Assembly (NCBI GenBank): GCA_024763435.1
Contig: JANTFN010000040.1
Span: forward strand, 1 to 11,043
Direction: 5' to 3'
From: Thermodesulfobacteriota bacterium
Lineage (GTDB): Bacteria > Desulfobacterota > S145-22
DNA length: 11,043 nucleotides
A program made the position numbers and the translations under genes. Positions 7,029 through 11,043 of the stretch are shown here, one piece after another. Below the pieces are notes generated by a model that saw only the letters and a program-made list of their open reading frames with translations, ran no database searches and was not told the origin of the DNA. Position 1 is the first letter of the stretch, and every line of letters starts with the position of its first letter.

Positions 7029-8393
7029 ATGAGCCAGGTAAAAAAAATTGTTGTCATAGGGACTTCCGGGGCCGGGGCCCTGGCCGCTAAGATGGCCAAA
7101 AAGCTGGACCCTTCCGTAGATGTAACGGTCATAAGAAAAGAGGATGAGAAGGGGCTTTTAACACGATGCGCTATTCCATATATTGCCAGCGGCGATGTGA
7201 TGGTTGATGCCTGCTTCAAGGACGACGAGGAATTTTATGAGCAGGGGATAAAACTGGTGACTATGAAAGCTGTTAAAGTCAACAGGGAAGAGAAAGAGGT
7301 TGTTACTGCTGACGGTGCCACGTATCCTTACGACAAACTCATCCTGGCAACAGGGGCAATCCCGATTATGTTTCCCATCCCCGGTATTGAGTTGGCAGGT
7401 GTTTTCACCCTGCGCAAGGCGGGAGACGCCGTAAAAATGTCAGACTGGATCAATACGAATCGCGTGAGGAATTTGGTTGTGGTTGGCGCGGGGGCGATAG
7501 GGCTGGAAACCTCTTACCTGCTTGCCCGAAAAGGCATCAAGGTCACGATTGTTGAAATGCTTGAACACATCATGCAAAGGGCCCTGGACGCGGATATGAG
7601 CGAGGATGTAGAAAAATATATAGAAAAAAAAGGGATTGACCTGAAGCTGGGAAAAACGATCAAGGCCATCAAGGGTAAAGACAGCGTGGAAAATGTTGAG
7701 CTGTCTTCGGGGGAAACAATCAAGGCCGAGATGCTTATCCTGTCGGGAGGGGTGCGGCCCAATATTGAGTTAGGTGAAAAGGCTGGATTGGCAGTTGGGC
7801 GATTAGGCCTGAAAGTTAATGAATATTTGCAGACGTCAGACCCGGACATATTTGCCCCCGGGGACATCAAGGAATATCACAGCTTTGTGACAGGGAAACC
7901 CACTTTAGGTCAGTTAAGGCCCAATGCGGTTATTGCCGGACGGGTGGCGGCTAAAAATGCCCTGGGCTATCAAGTCAAATTTCCCGGGCTGATTAATTGT
8001 TTCGCAACAAAGTTTTTTAACAAATCTGTTGCCGGCGCGGGCCTTACAGAGTCAGAGGCAAAAGCAAATGAGATTGAAACCGTCTGTGTAAAACAGGCAT
8101 CTGTCAGCAAACATATGGTCATGAGAGACAAGAAACCCTACGTTATGAAGCTTGTTTTTGATAAAAAAACGGAGAAAATTATTGGGGGCCAGATTGTCAG
8201 TGACAGTGAGGCGCCTATCAGGCATATTGATGTTATAGGACTGGCCATACGGTGTGGTTTAACCGCTTCAGATCTGACTACCCTGCGATGCGCGGGGCAG
8301 CCGGAGCTTTCGGATGATCCGGGGCTTGAGCCTATTGCCCTGGGATCGGAAAGCGTCTTCCGGAAATTTCACAAACCCAACGGGGATGTGTAA
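7029..8393 (+). CDS. Second FAD/NAD-dependent disulfide reductase-like flavoprotein (paralogue of the 5425-6762 gene)
   Basis: This 454-residue protein has the same fold as the divergent gene at 5425-6762, which it resembles throughout but not closely. The first FAD motif is GTSGAG (11-16), with Ser in place of the middle glycine of GxGxxG. C47 in LTRCAIPYIASG is the predicted redox-active cysteine. The NAD(P) motif GAGAIG is at 153-158 with E176 favouring NAD(H). The second FAD motif is DPDIFAPGD (271-279). The C-terminal dimerisation domain begins near 330 and includes GGQIVSDSEAPIRHIDVIGL. It ends with CAGQPELSDDPGLEP, so the usual CoA-disulfide-reductase C-terminal motif is again absent. 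The start is supported by AAGGAGG 9 bases upstream. The gene is monocistronic, with a candidate promoter upstream and a strong inverted repeat after its stop. Substrate unknown; candidates are as for its paralogue, including CoA-disulfide or (poly)sulfide. Confidence 0.9.
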   Translation: MSQVKKIVVIGTSGAGALAAKMAKKLDPSVDVTVIRKEDEKGLLTRCAIPYIASGDVMVDACFKDDEEFYEQGIKLVTMKAVKVNREEKEVVTADGATYPYDKLILATGAIPIMFPIPGIELAGVFTLRKAGDAVKMSDWINTNRVRNLVVVGAGAIGLETSYLLARKGIKVTIVEMLEHIMQRALDADMSEDVEKYIEKKGIDLKLGKTIKAIKGKDSVENVELSSGETIKAEMLILSGGVRPNIELGEKAGLAVGRLGLKVNEYLQTSDPDIFAPGDIKEYHSFVTGKPTLGQLRPNAVIAGRVAAKNALGYQVKFPGLINCFATKFFNKSVAGAGLTESEAKANEIETVCVKQASVSKHMVMRDKKPYVMKLVFDKKTEKIIGGQIVSDSEAPIRHIDVIGLAIRCGLTASDLTTLRCAGQPELSDDPGLEPIALGSESVFRKFHKPNGDV

Positions 8394-8419
8394 ACGAAGT
8401 TTATTAAGGCGTTCGAAGG

Positions 8420-8459
8420 CAGGGGATATTCCCTGGTATTTTTAAAGGGATATCCCCTG
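8420..8459. terminator. Long inverted repeat, candidate bidirectional terminator
   Basis: CAGGGGATATtCCCT (8420-8434) and AGGGATATCCCCTG (8446-8459) form a 14-bp stem with a single bulged T and an 11-base AT-rich loop containing TATTTTTAA. It lies between the convergent flavoprotein and DUF362 genes and overlaps the last codons and stop of the DUF362 gene (8442-8444). On the plus strand a T7 run comes only about 16 bases later (8476-8482), and there is none on the minus strand, so classical intrinsic termination is uncertain. A transcript 3'-end stabiliser or a repeat family member is equally possible. Confidence 0.5.
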
Positions 8460-9569
8460 GCTGTTATGCCCCCTTTTTTTAAAGGTAATGGCGTTTTCCG
8501 GGCAGACCTCCTGGCAGCAATAGCAGCGGATGCACAGATTTTCTTTAATGAAAATCCTGCCGTCTTTTTCAAAAATGGCCTCCGGTGGGCAGACGTCCCG
8601 GCAAAGCAGACATCCACGGCAGCGATCCCTGTTAACTCTGGGAAGAGGTAAAAAGGCCCACCGGAGAATGCCTTTGAAGAAGCTGGGCAAACGCCAGTCG
8701 GTTTGTGTCGATTCCGGGAGTTTAAAGGGAAGGGGGAGGTGAGGCGGGAGGTTTCCCTGGATGGAAATCTCTTCTTTGTCCACCGGGCCGGATTTAATTT
8801 CAGCGGCGGCCCTGCAAGTCAGTAAGTCCTGTGGCAACACCCCAATCATTCCGGCGGCAACGATGTCCACGGCGGGGGCGTTTTCTCCCCCTAACAGAAT
8901 ACCGAGATTGATCGGGGTTCCATTGCCCGGGCCATTTCCTTCCATGCCCGTGATTCCATCTATGATGTGGAAATCGACGGGCAAAATAGCGGCAAGCTCG
9001 GTCAGCATTCGCGCAAAGCGGTTTCTATCCTTTCCAATGGCAAGGTGCCATGCGGCCTTTTTCTTTCCCGGAATACAGCCAAATAAATTTTTGACGCTTA
9101 GGGTCAGCCCCATCATGCTGTGCGTCTTGAATTTGGCTATGTTGATAAAATAATCAGTTTCAAGACAATGCCTGGAAACCTCAAAGGTCTTGAAGATTCC
9201 ACCTTTCAGCCCCTTAATTTCGACGGGGTCATTCAATTCCTGAAAGCGGATAGGATAACGTTTTTCAAGGGCTTGAAGGCCCGCCTTTTTCACGACGGTT
9301 GAAAAGCGCTGGATGGCCGGACTATCTCCGACAGTGATTTTGCAGCCTGCGTCTAACAGGATTTGTATCATGGCCTCTAAAACGACCGGATGCGTGGTTA
9401 CAGCGGCCTCTGGAGGTTTGGCGCTGAGAAGATTGGGTTTTAAAAGAATATGGTCGCCAGATTTTAATGTGAAAAACCCCCTCCATGAGGCTGAAAGGAT
9501 TTCCTCCAGCAGGGTCCGGACCTTTTTAAGGTCATAGGACCCCTGACCGCGCAGGGAGACAGGATACAT
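8442..9569 (-). CDS. DUF362 domain protein with C-terminal 2x[4Fe-4S] ferredoxin domain
   Basis: This 375-residue protein is of uncertain function. Residues 1-300 are a DUF362 domain: ILLKPNLL near 46-53, TVGDSPA near 79-85, INIAKFKTHSMMGLTLSVKN and GITGMEGNGPGNGTP. The C-terminus is a dicluster ferredoxin domain with CRGCLLCRDVCP (C317, C320, C323, C327) and CIRCYCCQEVCP (C346, C349, C352, C356), so two [4Fe-4S] clusters are expected. DUF362 proteins are common in anaerobes and are suspected redox or iron-sulfur proteins. No signal peptide or membrane segment is seen. The ATG at 9567-9569 lies one base after the prfB stop (TAAaATG) and lacks a good Shine-Dalgarno sequence of its own. Expression therefore probably depends on translation of prfB. 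The last codons form one arm of the 8420-8459 inverted repeat. Family assignment is firm; biochemical role is open. Confidence 0.9.
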   Translation of the reverse strand: MYPVSLRGQGSYDLKKVRTLLEEILSASWRGFFTLKSGDHILLKPNLLSAKPPEAAVTTHPVVLEAMIQILLDAGCKITVGDSPAIQRFSTVVKKAGLQALEKRYPIRFQELNDPVEIKGLKGGIFKTFEVSRHCLETDYFINIAKFKTHSMMGLTLSVKNLFGCIPGKKKAAWHLAIGKDRNRFARMLTELAAILPVDFHIIDGITGMEGNGPGNGTPINLGILLGGENAPAVDIVAAGMIGVLPQDLLTCRAAAEIKSGPVDKEEISIQGNLPPHLPLPFKLPESTQTDWRLPSFFKGILRWAFLPLPRVNRDRCRGCLLCRDVCPPEAIFEKDGRIFIKENLCIRCYCCQEVCPENAITFKKRGHNSQGISL

Positions 9570-9570
9570 T

Positions 9571-10678
9571 TTACCCGGGAGAGGTGTCTTTTAAGGTCAG
9601 ATATGCGTTGATAAACGGGTCAAGCCCCCCGTCAAGAACTTCATCCACATTGCCGGTCTCGATGCCTGTTCGATGGTCTTTTACCATTTGATAGGGATGG
9701 AGAACATAAGAGCGGATCTGGCTTCCCCATTCGATGCCCTTTTTTTCACCTCTCAACGCGGTAAGTTTTTCCTCCTCTTCGCGCATTTTCCTTTCGTAGA
9801 GACGTGACTTGAGAACGCTCAGGGCGACCTGTTTGTTCCGGTACTGGGAACGCTCGTTCTGGCATTGCACCACAACGCCGGTCGGGAGATGTGTGATACG
9901 GACGGCAGAATCTGTTTTGTTAACATGTTGTCCGCCCGCCCCGCTGGCGCGATAGGTATCAATCTTCAGATCCGTTTCATCAATCTCTATCTCGATATTT
10001 CCGCCTATTTCCGGGATGACGGAAACCGAAGCGAAGGATGTATGTCGGCGCCGGTTCGCGTCAAACGGCGAAATTCTGACCAGCCTGTGGATGCCTGTTT
10101 CAGATTTGAGATATCCATAAGCGTAAGGGCCCGTTACGGTAAAGGTAACGTTTTTGGTGCCGGCCTCATCTCCGGCCAGAAAGTCGATAATCTCGGTTTT
10201 ATATTCCTTGCGCTCGCACCAGCGTAAGAGCATCCGCAACAGTATTTCGGACCAGTCCTGGGCCTCCGTTCCCCCCGCACCGGCATTAATACTGACAATG
10301 GCGTTACTGGCATCGTTTGGGCCGCCCAGTTTTCTCTGGAATTCTATGGTTTCGAGCTGTTTTTCAAGATGGGTCAGACAGCTTTCAAATTCATGTTCTG
10401 TCTCGGCATCGGATTCTTCTTCAAGAAGTTCGAAAAGTGCGTCCAGGTCTTCCAGCTCTGATTCGAGGGAGTTTATCGAGGTAATATCTTGTTTCAGGAC
10501 TGCCTGTTTTTTTAGAATCTCCCGCGCATGGTCTGCGTCGGACCAGAAATCAGGGTTTTCAGACTGTTCTGAAAGTTTTTGTAACTCTTTTTCTTTGTTT
10601 TCAATGTCAAAGATAACCTCGAAGGTCTGTTGTTCTCCGTTTACAGGATGCGAGGCGTTCTTTTTGTTCAGGTGTCAT
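9571..10678 (-). CDS. prfB: Peptide chain release factor 2, expressed through a +1 programmed frameshift
   Basis: RF2 ends translation at UGA and UAA codons by triggering peptidyl-tRNA hydrolysis. The gene is in two frames. ATG at 10678 reads 23 codons (MTPEQKERLASCKRRTTDLR then GYL) to an in-frame TGA at 10609-10607. Skipping the T at 10609 continues as DIENKEKELQKL to TAA at 9573-9571. The total is 368 residues, against 365 in E. coli. Domain 1 is helical (about 1-110) and ENPDFWSDADHAREIL is a typical RF2 segment. Then follow NAGAGGTEAQDW, the stop-codon-recognition tripeptide SPF (203-205) and the catalytic GGQ (248-250, in RASGAGGQHVNKTDSAVR). A TGGAGA Shine-Dalgarno lies 6 bases upstream of the ATG. 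It is the first gene of a two-gene unit with the DUF362-ferredoxin gene. Without the shift only a 23-residue peptide is made, which is the standard RF2 autoregulation. Confidence 0.96.
10606..10621 (-). promoter_or_regulatory. prfB +1 programmed frameshift site
   Basis: The minus strand reads CGA GGT TAT CTT TGA C, matching the conserved RF2 recoding signal. A Shine-Dalgarno-like GAGGT sits three bases before the slippery CTT, followed by the TGA stop with C as the next base. The zero-frame peptide ends Leu-Arg-Gly-Tyr-Leu, the same residues as in E. coli. When RF2 is scarce, the ribosome slips forward one base on CTT-T and continues as GAC. This is a known autoregulatory mechanism. Confidence 0.95.
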
Positions 10679-10741
10679 GTCAGTCTCCACTTATCGTTTT
10701 TTAAGGACGAATATTGCAATACCATATCCCGCCTGACGTCG

Positions 10742-10778
10742 CAAGCGGAACAGGGACCCCGGCCCTGCGGCGGGCTTG
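10742..10778. repeat. Nested inverted repeat in the prfB/foldase intergenic region
   Basis: Outer arms CAAGC (10742-10746) and GCTTG (10774-10778) enclose inner arms CAGGG (10751-10755) and CCCTG (10763-10767), separated by GC-rich internal loops. It lies between the divergent start codons and upstream of the candidate foldase promoter. It could be a structure in a leader of prfB transcripts or a protein-binding site. Nothing more can be said. Confidence 0.35.
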
Positions 10779-10804
10779 TGAATAAATGGAAAATTTGCTA
10801 TCTT
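10776..10804 (+). promoter_or_regulatory. Candidate extended -10 promoter for the foldase gene
   Basis: TTGTGA (10776-10781), a 17-base spacer and TATCTT (10799-10804) are preceded by the extended -10 dinucleotide TG one base upstream (10796-10797). The predicted start is near 10811, giving an 87-base leader that contains the hairpin at 10850-10868. On the minus strand only a weak candidate for prfB is seen (TTGCGA, 17 bases, TATTGC), within a perfect palindrome TATTGCAATA (10712-10721). Confidence 0.35.
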
Positions 10805-10849
10805 TCAGGAAAATTCAGGTGAGGCAAGGTTAAAGAACTTGAAGAAAGA

Positions 10850-10868
10850 GGGCCCCAAAATGGGGCTC
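10850..10868 (+). promoter_or_regulatory. GC-rich hairpin in the foldase leader (possible attenuator)
   Basis: GGGCCCC (10850-10856), loop AAAAT and GGGGCTC (10862-10868) form a 7-bp stem with one G-U pair. It is followed by AAAG and then five T (10873-10877). It resembles an intrinsic terminator with a displaced U-tract and lies 29 bases before the foldase start codon. It could attenuate transcription into the foldase gene or simply end upstream transcription. Confidence 0.4.
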
Positions 10869-10897
10869 AAAGTTTTTAATTAAAAGGAGGCAACAGG

Positions 10898-11043
10898 ATG
10901 AAAAAAGGAAAAATTTCAAGCATGATAATGAGTGTTTTTGTGGCGGGGATGTTTTTATGGGCTGGAAATGCCGGCGCGGCAAAGACCCCCAACGGGAAAG
11001 TTGCGGAGGTAAACGGCGTTGTTATTTCGAAAAAGGATTTTGA
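10898..11043 (+). CDS. Exported SurA/PpiC-like peptidyl-prolyl isomerase, start only
   Basis: 48 complete codons are visible before the window ends. The N-terminus MKKGKISSM is basic, followed by a hydrophobic stretch (IMSVFVAGMFLW) and an Ala-x-Ala-like cleavage region (NAGAAK near residues 24-29), so a Sec signal peptide is clear. The mature start reads VAEVNGVVISKKDF. This is the VNG-x-x-I-x-x-x-x-F pattern that opens the SurA_N/PrsA-type chaperone domain of parvulin-class peptidyl-prolyl isomerases. These assist folding of outer-membrane or secreted proteins in the periplasm. AGGAGG lies 7 bases before the ATG at 10898-10900. The catalytic parvulin domain lies beyond the window, so assignment rests on the signal peptide and the opening motif only. 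It is divergent from prfB with 219 bp between. Confidence 0.72.
   Translation, partial: MKKGKISSMIMSVFVAGMFLWAGNAGAAKTPNGKVAEVNGVVISKKDF

Noticed and set aside
9571..10239. Shortened prfB starting at an internal TTG
   Set aside because: The frame stays open with conserved RF2 sequence up to the frameshift site at 10609, so the gene starts at 10678.
10154..10822. 222-residue plus-strand Ser-rich frame
   Set aside because: Antisense to prfB. The Ser-rich composition reflects reversed Glu/Leu/Lys codons of the RF2 coiled region.

Overview
The window looks like a chromosomal segment of a strictly anaerobic, Gram-negative bacterium. A deltaproteobacterial lineage of the Syntrophus or sulfate-reducer type (Desulfobacterota) would fit. 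This is an inference from the gene set: an acyl-CoA dehydrogenase, an archaeal/clostridial-style IlvD, two CoA-disulfide-reductase-like flavoproteins, a DUF362-ferredoxin fusion and a SurA/PpiC-type exported protein. No rRNA, tRNA, CRISPR array, transposase or phage gene was found, and coding density is high. Every gap between genes is shorter than 300 bases.

Layout. At 1-525 (minus) lies the N-terminal half of a LysR-type regulator, cut by the window edge. It is divergent from a complete ComM/YifB-type AAA+ ATPase gene (610-2145, plus). A minus-strand gene run then reads from 6762 down to 2159: flavoprotein disulfide reductase, ilvD (start reassigned to 5365), a 58-residue SEC-C zinc-binding miniprotein (3515-3691), and an acyl-CoA dehydrogenase that probably also has its own promoter. 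Divergent from that run, across a 266-bp regulatory region, is a second flavoprotein of the same family (7029-8393, plus). The intergenic region also holds a 22-codon reading frame with a good Shine-Dalgarno sequence. It aligns from its start codon, without gaps, to the N-terminus of the minus-strand flavoprotein.

A long inverted repeat at 8420-8459 separates the second flavoprotein from the convergent DUF362-ferredoxin gene (8442-9569, minus). That gene starts one base after the stop codon of prfB. prfB (9571-10678, minus) is intact but split by a +1 programmed frameshift at an in-frame UGA codon, so a plain reading-frame search sees only its 3' part. A SurA/PpiC-like exported foldase gene starts at 10898 (plus) and runs off the window.

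How the genes work together. The flavoprotein-ilvD-SEC-C run joins branched-chain amino acid synthesis, through an Fe-S dehydratase, to a thiol/disulfide oxidoreductase and a small metal-binding protein. A redox-protective link is plausible but not proven. The strongest sequence-level observations are the prfB recoding site, the short N-terminal look-alike upstream of the flavoprotein, the stand-alone SEC-C protein and the prfB/DUF362 coupling. I see no clear candidate for a wholly new multi-gene system.
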